A DNA stretch of 64,000 nucleotides from Rhodococcus jostii NBRC 16295. GTDB taxonomy: Bacteria; Actinomycetota; Actinomycetes; Mycobacteriales; Mycobacteriaceae. A program made the position numbers and the translations under genes. Positions within the stretch are counted from its first letter, which is position 1. The number at the start of each line of letters is the position of its first letter. The stretch covers positions 244,681 through 308,680 of the forward strand of contig NZ_BCWY01000001.1 in assembly GCF_001894825.1 (NCBI RefSeq), written 5' to 3'. Of this stretch, positions 8,001-17,168 are shown piece after piece. The notes beneath the pieces are model-generated. The model was given only the letters and a program-made list of their open reading frames with translations, did no database searches and had not been told where the DNA came from.

Positions 8001-9338
8001 TCACGTGGACGTGATCCGGCCGACGTAGAAATCGCCGGTGCGTTCGATCTTCACCCGTGATCCGAAGGGTTCCGACAACTCGTCGAGATGTTCGAGGATG
8101 CGGATGGCGTCGTCGGGGGAGGCGAATTCCGGGCACCCGCGGCGGCTTCGCGGTTCGGTTCGGCCGAGAGTGATCGGATGCAGCTCCGTGCCGGTCAGGA
8201 CACCGTCTTCGTACGAGAAGCGGGCGACCACCGACTCCCAGAACTTCGGCTGGTCGGCGTACCCGGTCACCGCGTCGTAAAGGTCGGCGGTGGTCGAGGT
8301 CGGTGCCATGCCCTGCTGTTCGTAGACCTCCGGCGGGAAGGCGGAGATCACCTCGAGGTTGAAGACGAAATTGCCCAGCGAGTAGCAGATGGGACGCCCC
8401 TTATAGAGCTCGACCCCACGGAGCATGTGCGGGCCGTGACCAACAACGCCGTGGGCGCCGGCATCGATGAGCCCGTGGGCGAGGGGACGGAGGAACTCGG
8501 CCGGGACCTCGTTGTTCCAGCGGCCCTGGATGCCCTCGTGGCAGTGCAGGCCGACGATCACCAGATCCGCCTGACGCCGCGCCTCATCCACCACGTACTG
8601 CAGTGCTTCGACATCCCGCGTCAACGCATCTTCCTGTACTCGCGGGTTCGCATCCGGGACGAAATGAACCCCCTCGACGGCGATCCCACCGGGCGGCGGC
8701 GGGTCGTAGACGTTGCGGTCGGGGTACGGGAAATGGATACCCGGTGCGGTGGTGCCGCTCGAGGTGACGTTGACGCCGGCGTCGGCAAGAATCTCGCGGA
8801 GTTCCTCGAAACGGTCCTGCCGAATGTAGTGCGTCTTCTGCAGTCGCACCGGGGCGATACCGGGACGGCCGGCGTCGGCGATGCCAGGGTCGGCGGCGAG
8901 GGACAGTCGAGCGTTGCTCGAGCCCGCGGAGATGAAGGCGACACGGCCTCCGGGGGCGTCGAAGTATCGCGGCTGGCGGGCTTCTCGCAATGTGCGGCCG
9001 GCGCCCGCGTAGGCAAGTCCGCGTTTTTCGAGTTCCTCCAGTGATGCCACCAAGCCGTCGGTGCCGTAGTCGCTGGCGTGGTTGTTGGCCATGCCGTAGA
9101 GGTTGATGCCCAGCCACTCGAACTCGGACAAGAGTTCGGGCTCGACGCCCAGGTGCGTGCCGTGGAACGTGGTCGACGGCTTGCGGCCGGGGCCGGGGAA
9201 GACCATCTCCACGTTCGTGATGGTCACGTCGGTGCTGCGCAACAGGTCGACGAGGGCGGTGAAGTTGGCATTCGGGTTCGCCGAGATGCGGTGGGTGACG
9301 ATGGCGTCGCCGGTGGCGACGACATTTACGGTGGACAC
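8001..9338 (-). CDS. CapA-family protein (poly-gamma-glutamate CapA-like metallophosphoesterase fold)
   Basis: 445 residues, GTG start with AAGGAG four bases upstream. Motifs in order are VVATGDAIVTHR (N-terminal metal site), ITNVEMVF, MANNHASDYG, a GLHCHEG segment and GHGPHMLRGVE near residue 310, all typical of the CapA fold related to calcineurin-like phosphoesterases. No signal peptide is visible, unlike membrane-anchored CapA of capsule loci, and no capB or capC gene is nearby. It lies 58 bases downstream of the ABC-transporter substrate-binding protein gene and likely shares its transcript. A catabolic amidohydrolase or phosphoesterase role is possible; function unknown. Confidence 0.8.
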   Translation of the reverse strand: MSTVNVVATGDAIVTHRISANPNANFTALVDLLRSTDVTITNVEMVFPGPGRKPSTTFHGTHLGVEPELLSEFEWLGINLYGMANNHASDYGTDGLVASLEELEKRGLAYAGAGRTLREARQPRYFDAPGGRVAFISAGSSNARLSLAADPGIADAGRPGIAPVRLQKTHYIRQDRFEELREILADAGVNVTSSGTTAPGIHFPYPDRNVYDPPPPGGIAVEGVHFVPDANPRVQEDALTRDVEALQYVVDEARRQADLVIVGLHCHEGIQGRWNNEVPAEFLRPLAHGLIDAGAHGVVGHGPHMLRGVELYKGRPICYSLGNFVFNLEVISAFPPEVYEQQGMAPTSTTADLYDAVTGYADQPKFWESVVARFSYEDGVLTGTELHPITLGRTEPRSRRGCPEFASPDDAIRILEHLDELSEPFGSRVKIERTGDFYVGRITST

Positions 9339-9396
9339 TAAGGCTCCTTCTGGGTACCGCTAATTATTGTCGGGTCACTGGACCGGTGTGATGGTG

Positions 9397-10422
9397 TTAC
9401 TCCGAAGTCTTCAAATTCCAGATGTCGGAGAACTGCGTGGCGACGACCTCCTCGTAGGGAACATCGTCGGTGATCAGGCCGGTGTTTTGGTAGATCTTCA
9501 TTGCCGCGTCGTAGGTCTGCGGTGAGATCTCCGAGGTGAAGTGATCGCGCGAGGCGTTGTAGATGTTCGCGACGAGGTCCGGTGCCAGGTCGGGGTAGAG
9601 CTCCTCGAGCACCGGGAGTGCGGTTGCGGGGTCGTCGCGCAGAGTGTTGTTCGCTCGTGTCACCGCACGCACGAGCGCCCGGGCGGTCTCGGGGTTGTCG
9701 TTGATCCACTCGGTGGTCGCCTGCAGGGTCGAGGTCGGCAGCTTGGAGTAGGTGGATTCGGTCGTGGTGGTGCGCAGGTCGAAGACGATCCGTCCCGTGC
9801 CCGAGGTGGTGATCTGGGTCAGATCCGGCTCATAGGTGATGAGGGCGTCGACCGACCCTGTTCGCAGGGCCGCACTGGCTTCGGCGCCGGTACCCACGGC
9901 GATGATGGTGACGTCGGTATCGGGGTTGAGCCCGTACTCGGCAAAGATCCCGCGAGCGATGCTGTCCCCGGTGGACCCGGACGCGGCAACACCGAACCTC
10001 TTGCCCTTCATCGCATCGACGAAGGCCTGCGGGTTGTTCGGCGGGATTTGAGGAAAGGTGTTACCGCCGACGAACGCATAGATCGTCGCCATCTCGAGGC
10101 CCGCCAGACTCTGGATGGATTGTCCCTTCCCGGTCAGTTCGATCGGGGTGTCGAAGCCCGTGGTCACGGCGACGACGCTGCGGCCGAGCAGTGCCGTGAC
10201 CGAGGCATCACCGCTGTCGGTGGGCACGATGGTGACGTCGAGGCCTTCGTCGTCGAAGTAGCCGAGCTTCTCGGCGACGAAGGCGGGACTGAAGCACATC
10301 AAATTGACCCCGGCGATCTTGATCGCATTGCCGTCGGCGTTGCGGGAGGTGGCGCCGCCGCAGGCGCTGACGAACAAGAGCGTCGAGAGGGCAATAAGTA
10401 CAGGCAAAACACGCGTTCGCAT
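9397..10422 (-). CDS. ABC transporter substrate-binding lipoprotein, NMT1/SsuA-TauA type
   Basis: 341 residues. The ATG at 10422 is preferred over upstream starts because it has GAAAGGA upstream and opens a lipoprotein signal peptide: MRTRVLPVLIALSTLLFVSA followed by Cys-Gly-Gly (lipobox). The mature part has the NMT1/THI5-like pattern, AEKLGYFDDEGLDVTIVP near the start and later DALITYEPDLTQI. Such proteins capture sulfonates, nitrate, pyrimidine precursors or aromatic acids for SsuABC/TauABC-type importers. Permease and ATPase genes precede it in the same operon. Confidence 0.9.
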   Translation of the reverse strand: MRTRVLPVLIALSTLLFVSACGGATSRNADGNAIKIAGVNLMCFSPAFVAEKLGYFDDEGLDVTIVPTDSGDASVTALLGRSVVAVTTGFDTPIELTGKGQSIQSLAGLEMATIYAFVGGNTFPQIPPNNPQAFVDAMKGKRFGVAASGSTGDSIARGIFAEYGLNPDTDVTIIAVGTGAEASAALRTGSVDALITYEPDLTQITTSGTGRIVFDLRTTTTESTYSKLPTSTLQATTEWINDNPETARALVRAVTRANNTLRDDPATALPVLEELYPDLAPDLVANIYNASRDHFTSEISPQTYDAAMKIYQNTGLITDDVPYEEVVATQFSDIWNLKTSE

Positions 10423-10513
10423 GGCGTGTTCCTTTCGGGTTGGGGAGGACGAGCCTGCGAGCACTTCAGGCGTGTGGCCGGGTGCCGTCAGACGGGTCGA
10501 GAGGCGTGGCTGA

Positions 10514-11374
10514 CTATTTGGCGGTGGCACTGCCCCAAGAGGAAAGGGACTTTTCGAGCAGGCGCACCGCTTGATCGAGGATCACGCCCAGGGCCGCGAC
10601 GATGATCAGATAGGTGAAGACCCCGGTGGTGTCGAACAGACCTGACGCCCGCGAGATGCGTAGGCCCAGTCCGTGTTCTGAGATGATGAGTTCGCCGACG
10701 ACCGCGCCGATGAGGGCGAATCCCAATCCCACGCGTGTACCCGAGAGCAACCACGGCACCGACGCCGGCAGGCTGACCCTCCGGAAGATGAACCAATCGC
10801 TCGCTCCCATCATCTTCACCTGGCTGATGAGCCGTTGATCGACGTTGGTCAGGCCCGCATAGGTATTGAGCAGCATGATGAAGTAGCACAGCGAGAAGAC
10901 CAAGGCGATCTTCGACGCCGGTCCGATCCCGAACCAGATGATGAACAACGGGGCGATCGCGATGCGGGGGGTGCTGTAGAGGGCAAGAATGTACGGGTCG
11001 ACCACTTTCTGCAGCAGTGGGAACTTGTACATGATGCAGGCGCTGGCGACACCGGTGACCGCGCTCAGCGCAAATCCGACGAGGACGTTCTGCATCGTGA
11101 ATGCCACATCGACATAGAGTTCTTTGTCGACGAGGACTTCGCGCAGTCGTTCGATCACTGCGGTGGGTTCGCTGACGAAGAATGGGTCGATCCAGCCGAT
11201 CTCTACCGCCGCCTGCCACATGGCGAGCGCCACGATCAGGAGCAGAACCTGCAGGGTGAGAAGTTTCAGGGTCGGACCCAACCGCATCTTTCTCCTGCTG
11301 GTGGTCCGCGAACCGGGACTTTTCTCCCCTTCATACTCGCGGGGTTTGTCGGTCGTTACCGCGGTGTCAGGCAT
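10514..11374 (-). CDS. ABC transporter permease, SsuC/TauC type
   Basis: 286 residues with a ~35-residue hydrophilic N-terminus and six predicted membrane helices. The EAA-like cytoplasmic loop is VKMMGASDWFIFRRVSLPASVPW, quoted in part here: GASDWFIFRRVSLPAS. ATG start with GGAGG eight bases upstream; the start overlaps the end of the ATPase gene by eight bases. It pairs with the ATPase and the lipoprotein to form an importer of the taurine/nitrate/sulfonate family. Confidence 0.92.
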   Translation of the reverse strand: MPDTAVTTDKPREYEGEKSPGSRTTSRRKMRLGPTLKLLTLQVLLLIVALAMWQAAVEIGWIDPFFVSEPTAVIERLREVLVDKELYVDVAFTMQNVLVGFALSAVTGVASACIMYKFPLLQKVVDPYILALYSTPRIAIAPLFIIWFGIGPASKIALVFSLCYFIMLLNTYAGLTNVDQRLISQVKMMGASDWFIFRRVSLPASVPWLLSGTRVGLGFALIGAVVGELIISEHGLGLRISRASGLFDTTGVFTYLIIVAALGVILDQAVRLLEKSLSSWGSATAK

Positions 11375-12239
11375 GGTCGTCGCCTCCGGACATCAGTTTG
11401 TGCAGGATTTCGTCATAGAGTTCGCGGTAGTCATCGCGCTTCATGATCTGTGCCAGATCGCCGCGCGGACGTTCGATGTCGACCGAGTAGTCTTCGACGA
11501 TGCGTCCGGGGCGAGCGCTGAACATCAGGATTCGGTCGCTCAACAGGATTGCTTCGCTCGGATCGTGGGTGACGAAGAGAACTGTCTTCGGGTTCATCTG
11601 CCATACACGTAGAAGTTCCTGCTGCATAACGATTTTGGTCAACGCGTCCAACGCACCGAACGGTTCGTCCATCAGAATGATCTCGGGAGTTTGCGCGAGG
11701 AGGCGGGCGAACTGCACTCGCTTGCGCATACCGCCGGACAGCTCGCGAGGTTTGCGGTTCTCGAAGCCTTCCAGCCCGACCAACGCGAGAAGGCGACCGG
11801 CTTCGGCTCGGTCAACCCGATTGGATACCTGCATTGGTAGGAGAACATTGTCGAGGGCGCTCGCCCAGGGCAGCAGGGTGTCCTCTTGGAACATGTAACC
11901 GGCCCGACCATTGATCGACTGCAGTTCCCTGCCTCCGATTCGCAGGGTGCCGGAGGAGATCGTCGCCAGGCCGGCGACGGCATTGAGGAAGGTGGATTTG
12001 CCGCACCCACTGGGGCCGAGGAGTGAGACGAACTGTCCCGGCTCGATCTGTACGGAGACATCGTCGAGGACTCGCAACGACGATCCGTCGCGGGTTGGGA
12101 AGTCCAGGCTCACGTTCTGGGCTGTGACGCTGAGACTGTTCAACCCGCGGTTCGCGTTCGAATCCGTAGAAGTAGCTGACGACGGCGGCATGACCGCGGC
12201 TGGACTAGAGCTCGCGTGTGGCGAACGGGTAGGCAACAA
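11367..12239 (-). CDS. ABC transporter ATP-binding protein, SsuB/TauB type
   Basis: 290 residues from a TTG start with GAGGAG seven bases upstream. Walker A is GPSGCGKST (about residues 75-83), the Q-loop lies in FQEDTLLPW, the signature is LSGGMRKR and Walker B is IILMDEPFGALD, followed by the H-loop in FVTHD. The first 35 residues are a low-complexity Ser/Ala/Pro extension. First gene of the ABC operon; operator-like site B lies 23 bases before the start codon. Confidence 0.93.
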   Translation of the reverse strand: MLPTRSPHASSSPAAVMPPSSATSTDSNANRGLNSLSVTAQNVSLDFPTRDGSSLRVLDDVSVQIEPGQFVSLLGPSGCGKSTFLNAVAGLATISSGTLRIGGRELQSINGRAGYMFQEDTLLPWASALDNVLLPMQVSNRVDRAEAGRLLALVGLEGFENRKPRELSGGMRKRVQFARLLAQTPEIILMDEPFGALDALTKIVMQQELLRVWQMNPKTVLFVTHDPSEAILLSDRILMFSARPGRIVEDYSVDIERPRGDLAQIMKRDDYRELYDEILHKLMSGGDDHA

Positions 12240-12261
12240 GGTAACTCCTCACCTTCAGGCG

Positions 12262-12278
12262 CATTCGGCGCATGATTA
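12262..12278 (+). promoter_or_regulatory. Putative GntR-type operator, site B
   Basis: Reads ATTCGGCGCATGATTA from 12263, matching the shared motif with one mismatch, and is followed by GACAA as at site C. It sits 23 bases upstream of the ATPase start, so a bound protein would cover the promoter of the importer operon. Confidence 0.45.
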
Positions 12279-12409
12279 GACAAATAGAAGCACGTGGCGC
12301 ACGTCACGTCAACGACGACGTCGGGTGCGCACTCCCCTGGCGGGGTCGCCCGGGAGCGCGGGGCGACCGGTCGTGGCCGGCGAGGTGGGCCGCCAGGGAC
12401 GGTGCATCT

Positions 12410-12431
12410 TGACGTGACTCAGGTCACGTGA
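12410..12431. promoter_or_regulatory. Operator-like palindrome in the MFS promoter region
   Basis: TGACGTGAC-TCAG-GTCACGTGA is an inverted repeat with 8 of 9 matching pairs. It overlaps a possible -35 (TTGACG at 12409) and is followed by AT-richer sequence (TTCTATT). The 12240-12616 interval holds no gene besides this and site B. Confidence 0.4.
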
Positions 12432-12616
12432 TTCTATTGGGTAATCATGCGACGAATAGTCCGGATGCACCCAATGTGTCGACGATCTCTGTTTCCGCCC
12501 CCCGCGCCTGGAGGCCGGAGATGCGTCGCTTCCACGTCCCGCGTACACCTGATCTGCAGAATGCGGGCCCATCCCTCACCGCAGCGCTCAACCGATCCAC
12601 GTCTTGGAGAACGCCG

Positions 12617-14158
12617 ATGAAATCCCCTGCTCCATCAGCCCAGCGCGCCCAGGCGGGCGTCATACTCGCCGTTGTCATCGGCGCCGTGGCCGCCTACAAG
12701 GGGCTCGAATCGATGACCTCACCTGCGCTGCCGATCCTGCAGGCCGAACTCGGCGCTTCGCGTGCCAGCATCGCCTGGGTGCTGACCGGCGTCCTGCTGA
12801 CCGGTCCCATCGTGACGCCCATTGTCGCCAGACTCGGAGAGATTTGGGACAAGCGGCGGGTCCTGCTGGGAGTCCTGGTCATCGTCACGATAGGTGCTCT
12901 CGTGTCGGCCCTGTCGGCGTCCATGCCGATGCTGATCGCTGGACAGATGCTCCAGGGATTCGGTCTCAGCACGGTGCCACTAGCAGTAGGAATCATGCGC
13001 GAGACGCAGTCAGTCGAGCGGACTAAGGCCGGAAACGGAATCATGGTGGGCGCCATCTTCGGCAGCACCGCACTCGCCATGCTCGTCTCCGGTCCGATCG
13101 CCGACAACCTCCACTACAGCTGGTTGTTCTGGTTCCCGTTCTTCCTTCTGATTCTCATCATTGCCGCTGTCTGGTGGCTCGTCCCCGCCTCGCCGGCAAA
13201 CATGAGCCACGGGCGTATAGATCTTCTCGGAAGCGCGCTGCTCGGCGCCGGCCTCTCGGTACTCCTCCTCGCGTTCACCTACGCTCCCGATTGGGGCTGG
13301 ACCTCGATTGGGTTCCTGGCGCTGCTCGGGGCCGCGCTCGGCCTCCTGTTCGTCTTCGGCCTAGCCGAATTGCGGATCAGTGATCCGCTGGTCGACGTCC
13401 GCCTCCTGGCCCACCACTCTGTCTTCACAGCAGCAGGGCTGATGGTGATGGCTGGTTTCTGCATCAACGCCATGCTCGTCGCCGTGCCGATGCAGATCCA
13501 GCAGCCGATCGGCACGGGATACGGGCTCGGAGCATCCGCGACCCTCACCGGCTTCATGCTGGTTCCGGCCATGCTCATCGGAACCACCGCGCCGCTCGCC
13601 ACGTGGATCGAACGCAAACTCGGCCAGCGCACCGCGACGATTGTCGGGCCGGTCTCCATCGCAGCAGCGGCGTTCTCCCTCATGGCGTCCGCCGGCAACT
13701 TCACCATGGTTCTCATTGGGTTGCTCCTGGTCGGATTCGGGTGCGGTATCTCGATCACCCAGGCGATGAACCTTGTTGTCTCTGGCGTCCCCCCTGAGCG
13801 GGTTGCGGCCTTCAGCGGCCTCAACTTCGTGGTCAAAGCAGTCGGTGCAACTTCCGGAGCTCAGATCGCGGCAAGCATTCTCTCAACGGATGCAGCGGCT
13901 GCCTCGGACTCTCCCTCATGGGCGGCTTTCAATGCGGTGTGGCTGATGTGCGCGGGAATGTGCATAGCGACGCTCATTCTGGGACTGACCATCAAGAACA
14001 GGCGCAGCAGTACCGACTCCTCGGCCGCCGGCGCCGCGGGCACAGCCACACCGCGTGCTGATCAAGGACCCGACGTCGTCTCGGCGGCAGTCTCAAGCAG
14101 ATACGCCGACGACGTCGACAATCACCGACGGGCTCCCACCGTCGCTGACAGGAGCTGA
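12617..14158 (+). CDS. MFS transporter, drug:H+ antiporter-2 (14-TMS) type
   Basis: 513 residues. The ATG at 12617 was chosen because GGAGA lies eight bases upstream and the membrane domain begins directly after; the frame is open for 63 more codons upstream but that part is not membrane-like. There are about 14 hydrophobic segments; motif A-like ARLGEIWDKRR follows helix 2 and motif C-like sequence follows helix 5. The hydrophilic C-terminal tail is about 55 residues. DHA2 carriers usually export toxic organics; here it may export a pathway intermediate. Confidence 0.87.
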   Translation: MKSPAPSAQRAQAGVILAVVIGAVAAYKGLESMTSPALPILQAELGASRASIAWVLTGVLLTGPIVTPIVARLGEIWDKRRVLLGVLVIVTIGALVSALSASMPMLIAGQMLQGFGLSTVPLAVGIMRETQSVERTKAGNGIMVGAIFGSTALAMLVSGPIADNLHYSWLFWFPFFLLILIIAAVWWLVPASPANMSHGRIDLLGSALLGAGLSVLLLAFTYAPDWGWTSIGFLALLGAALGLLFVFGLAELRISDPLVDVRLLAHHSVFTAAGLMVMAGFCINAMLVAVPMQIQQPIGTGYGLGASATLTGFMLVPAMLIGTTAPLATWIERKLGQRTATIVGPVSIAAAAFSLMASAGNFTMVLIGLLLVGFGCGISITQAMNLVVSGVPPERVAAFSGLNFVVKAVGATSGAQIAASILSTDAAAASDSPSWAAFNAVWLMCAGMCIATLILGLTIKNRRSSTDSSAAGAAGTATPRADQGPDVVSAAVSSRYADDVDNHRRAPTVADRS

Positions 14159-14244
14159 CCCCGGGCCTCCTATCTAGTCCGAACCCGTCGCCGTCCTAAA
14201 GCACCGGCTGCCGTCCGGATCGGGCACAAGGAGCATCCGACACC

Positions 14245-14305
14245 GCGAAGGACCCGAACAGCTTCGACGCTCCGGAAGGAGCGCCTTGCGGCTCGGGTCC
14301 TTCGC
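14245..14305. terminator. Nested hairpin, possible terminator
   Basis: A perfect 13-bp inverted repeat (GCGAAGGACCCGA at 14245-14257, complement at 14293-14305) encloses a second hairpin (CGCTCC-GGAA-GGAGCG, 14268-14283). It lies 86 bases after the MFS stop and before the next small gene. No T-run. Confidence 0.5.
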
Positions 14306-14372
14306 AGTGCGGGCCGCAGGGATCACGCCAAACTCCGAAGCTGTTCTCAGTCCTGATTTGATGTGAAATCCG

Positions 14373-14651
14373 ATGAACTCCCGCGAGTATCGCCAATGGC
14401 GCCAGAGGCGTCGCGCTGCTTGGCTCGAAGCCAACCGCAAACGCAAGCATCCTGACACCGAGGCCGAGCGCCTCATCGAGTTCGCCAACATGTGGGCACC
14501 ATATGGGGGCGCAACGGAGGAGGAAATCCTCGTGAACTTCGGAATGACCAAGCGTCGGTTCATCGAGAAATTGTGGCAGGTCATCCCTGAATCGAACTGT
14601 GCCGACGACGAGATGCACAGTTTAACGATCGCATACCCGAACCTCTCATGA
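14373..14651 (+). CDS. Small conserved protein, DUF3263-like, copy 1
   Basis: 92 residues. It starts MNSREYRQWRQRRRAAW (basic, helical) and continues LIEFANMWAPYGGATEEEILVNFGMTKRRFIEKLWQVI, shown here in pieces; this resembles DUF3263 actinobacterial proteins with a short HTH-like helix pair. A close relative lies at 52052-52360. Its stop overlaps the start of the downstream hydrolase (ATGATG), so the two are probably co-translated. A DNA-binding or accessory regulatory role is inferred. No Shine-Dalgarno is obvious. Confidence 0.7.
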   Translation: MNSREYRQWRQRRRAAWLEANRKRKHPDTEAERLIEFANMWAPYGGATEEEILVNFGMTKRRFIEKLWQVIPESNCADDEMHSLTIAYPNLS

Positions 14652-15541
14652 TGGACGAGTTCGCTAGCTTGCCGGAGATTGCGCGGTCCATCTCACCGAC
14701 ACTTCAAGTGCCTGTCGTGCGTCGCGCCAACCGCACAGTGGACACCCGGACTGTCAGTGGCCTGCATTGGGGCACAAGCGCACCGGAAGTTGTCTTCCTC
14801 CACGGAAACGGGCAGAACGCGCACACCTGGGATGCGACCATTCTCGCACTGGGCAGTCCTGCTCTCGCAGTGGATCTTCCCGGGCACGGGCATTCGGACT
14901 GGCATGATGACCCTGACTACACGCCATCGTCACACGCCGCCGCTGTCGCGGGCTACCTACGTCACGGTGCGCCGAACCCGTGCGTTCTCGTTGGGATGTC
15001 ACTTGGTGGTTTGACCGCAATCTGCCTCGCGGTTACACAGTCCACATGGGTGCGCCACCTCGTCGTCGTCGATGTGACCCCGCAATCCGGTCTCCGTGTA
15101 GCCGCACGGCACGCACACGACACCGGGAGGGTGGGGCCGCCCGCAGGGTCTGATCACTTCGTGACTTTCGAAGATATGGTCGACGCTGCCGCTGCAGTGC
15201 AACCCACTCGTAGTCGCGATGGCTTACGGCGGGGAGTCCGGCACAACGCAATACAGGGAACGGACGGGCTGTGGCGTTGGCGCGCCGATCATCGCCGCCG
15301 CGTCAATGCGGACAGCCGACCAGTCGACTACAGCGAACAGTGGTCGAGGGTCAGTGAACTCACGGTCCCCGTGACACTCGTCCGTGCAGCGAGATCCGGG
15401 GTCGTCCCACTCGAGGACGCTACCGAGTTCGTGAGACGGGCGAGAACTATTGAAGTCGTCACCATCGACACCGAATTGCACTCTGTGCAGAGTGCGCGAC
15501 CGGAGGAGTTGGCTGAACTCGTCCGGTCGCGGCTCGGCTGA
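14648..15541 (+). CDS. Alpha/beta-hydrolase
   Basis: 297 residues. The oxyanion HGNGQNAHTW, the nucleophile elbow GMSLGG, and a C-terminal ELHSVQ histidine form a plausible Ser-Asp-His triad; the acid may be the Asp or Glu around LEDATEF. No signal peptide. It overlaps the small upstream protein by four bases. It could hydrolyse an ester, a lactone or a C-C bond; the substrate is unknown. Confidence 0.85.
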   Translation: MMDEFASLPEIARSISPTLQVPVVRRANRTVDTRTVSGLHWGTSAPEVVFLHGNGQNAHTWDATILALGSPALAVDLPGHGHSDWHDDPDYTPSSHAAAVAGYLRHGAPNPCVLVGMSLGGLTAICLAVTQSTWVRHLVVVDVTPQSGLRVAARHAHDTGRVGPPAGSDHFVTFEDMVDAAAAVQPTRSRDGLRRGVRHNAIQGTDGLWRWRADHRRRVNADSRPVDYSEQWSRVSELTVPVTLVRAARSGVVPLEDATEFVRRARTIEVVTIDTELHSVQSARPEELAELVRSRLG

Positions 15542-15566
15542 CGTTCGATATCAAGCTTCGAAGTGG

Positions 15567-16763
15567 CTACGGACGCGGTACGTGTAGAAGCAGGGCATCG
15601 CCCTGCCCGCCGCCGCCGCAGAGTGCGGCCACCCCTGTTCCGCCGCCGCGCCGCCGGAGCTCGCGTGCAAGGTGCAGGGTGATGCGGGCGCCGGACATGC
15701 CGAGCGGATGCCCGATTGCGATCGCTCCACCGTTGACGTTGACCCGTTCCGGGTCGAGTCCGAGGGCGCGGGTCGAGGCGATGCCGATCGCGGCGAACGC
15801 CTCGTTGATCTCGACCAGGTCAAGCATGGACGGCGCGATGCCTTCCTTCGAGCAGGCGGCGGCGATCGCATTGGCGGGCTGATCCTGCAGAGTCGAGTCA
15901 GGGCCGGCAACGACACCGTGCGCCCCGATTTCAGCCAGCCAGGGCAGCCCGAGTGCTTCGGCACGGGATCGACTCATGACGACGACTGCGGCTGCGCCGT
16001 CCGATAATTGGGATGCCGAGCCGGCCGTGACCGTGCCGGTCTTGCTGAACGCTGGCCGGAGGGACGCCAACGTCTCGGCCGTGGTGTCGGGTCGAATGCC
16101 CTCGTCCCGGCTGACGACGAGCGGTTCGCCCGACCTCTGTGGCACGGTGACGGGAACAACCTCGTCGTCGAACACCCCGTTCTTCCATGCCGCTGCTGCA
16201 CGTTGGTGCGAATCGGCAGCGAAGTTGTCCTGCTCCTCGCGCGTGACGGGCCTCGGGTCGGTGGCGTTCCGGGTTTCGGTGAGCACGCCCATCGCTTGGT
16301 CGGTGAAAATGTCGTAGAGACCGTCGTAGGCGAGATGGTCGGTCATGAGGACCTCGCCGTACTTGAATCCCTCTCGGGACCTGGGTAATAGGTGAGGTGC
16401 TTGGCTCATCGACTCCTGGCCGCCGGCGACGATCACGTCGAATTCTCCGGCACGGATGAGCTGGTCAGCGAGCGCTATGGCATCGATCCCAGACAGGCAG
16501 ACCTTGTTGACCGTGAGCGCGGGAACGGTCATGGGAATGCCGGCCGAGACCGCAGCCTGCCGCGCAGGTATCTGACCCACTCCCGCGGTGAGGACCTGGC
16601 CCATGATCACGTATTGGACCTCGTCGCCAGAGATGCCGGCCTTGTCGAGCGCAGCCTTGATTGCGATTCCGCCCAGGTCTGATCCTGAAAAGTTCTTCAA
16701 CGATCCCATCAGTCGGCCCACCGGGGTGCGCGCGCCGGCAACGATGACGGAGCTATCTCTCAT
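15567..16763 (-). CDS. Acetyl-CoA acetyltransferase / 3-ketoacyl-CoA thiolase (FadA/AtoB type)
   Basis: 398 residues from the ATG at 16763, which has TGAGGAA upstream; a longer open frame exists but is not thiolase-like. Catalytic Cys89 lies in NKVCLSG, the histidine in [16 protein letters not shown] and the second Cys in [12 protein letters not shown], so all three catalytic positions of a classical degradative or biosynthetic thiolase are present. NEAFAA is also intact. It is divergent from the P450 operon; a copy of the shared operator motif (site C) lies in between. It probably cleaves the final 3-oxoacyl-CoA to acetyl-CoA. Confidence 0.93.
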   Translation of the reverse strand: MRDSSVIVAGARTPVGRLMGSLKNFSGSDLGGIAIKAALDKAGISGDEVQYVIMGQVLTAGVGQIPARQAAVSAGIPMTVPALTVNKVCLSGIDAIALADQLIRAGEFDVIVAGGQESMSQAPHLLPRSREGFKYGEVLMTDHLAYDGLYDIFTDQAMGVLTETRNATDPRPVTREEQDNFAADSHQRAAAAWKNGVFDDEVVPVTVPQRSGEPLVVSRDEGIRPDTTAETLASLRPAFSKTGTVTAGSASQLSDGAAAVVVMSRSRAEALGLPWLAEIGAHGVVAGPDSTLQDQPANAIAAACSKEGIAPSMLDLVEINEAFAAIGIASTRALGLDPERVNVNGGAIAIGHPLGMSGARITLHLARELRRRGGGTGVAALCGGGGQGDALLLHVPRP

Positions 16764-16870
16764 CCGAGCATTCCTCACATGTCGTTTCAAAATGTCGCAT
16801 GCCGAATCAATCGGTACGCGCACCGCGGTCGTCAGTAGTTCGCCGCGGCGAAGAGGCAAATGTAACAGAA

Positions 16871-16886
16871 GAATAATGCGCCTAAT
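16871..16886 (-). promoter_or_regulatory. Putative GntR-type operator, site C
   Basis: On the minus strand this reads ATTAGGCGCATTATTC, a full match to the motif, 107 bases upstream of the thiolase start. On the plus strand the sequence continues into TTAGACAA, shared with site B. The 16764-17168 interval otherwise holds only site D and the two divergent promoters. Confidence 0.5.
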
Positions 16887-17102
16887 TAGACAACTCGGAG
16901 TCGGCGACGGCTGAAGCGCGGGCGCCATTGGCGCATCGATGTCAATGGGGGAGTCCACCATGGTGGTGCGGTGGCGATCGCGAGTGCAGCCGATTAGTCG
17001 GAGCGCCAGCAACTTACGGAGATTGCACTAGCTGCGGCATCGTGCCGGGACCAAGGTCGGCGGGGTTGAGGTTGTCTGTGTGAGCTATTGCACTATGGGC
17101 GC

Positions 17103-17118
17103 ATTAGGTGCATGATGA
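17103..17118 (+). promoter_or_regulatory. Putative GntR-type operator, site D
   Basis: Reads ATTAGGTGCATGATGA, matching 15 of 16 motif positions. It lies about 50 bases upstream of the first P450 gene, in promoter position for the whole P450 operon. Confidence 0.5.
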
Positions 17119-17168
17119 ACTTCATTCTATGAAAGTGGTTCAGATCACACTGATGGAGGAATGTGCCG

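Noticed and set aside
9541..10605. 354-codon plus-strand frame opposite the ABC lipoprotein gene
   Set aside because: Gly/Asp-rich shadow; the minus strand carries a lipobox and the NMT1 pattern.
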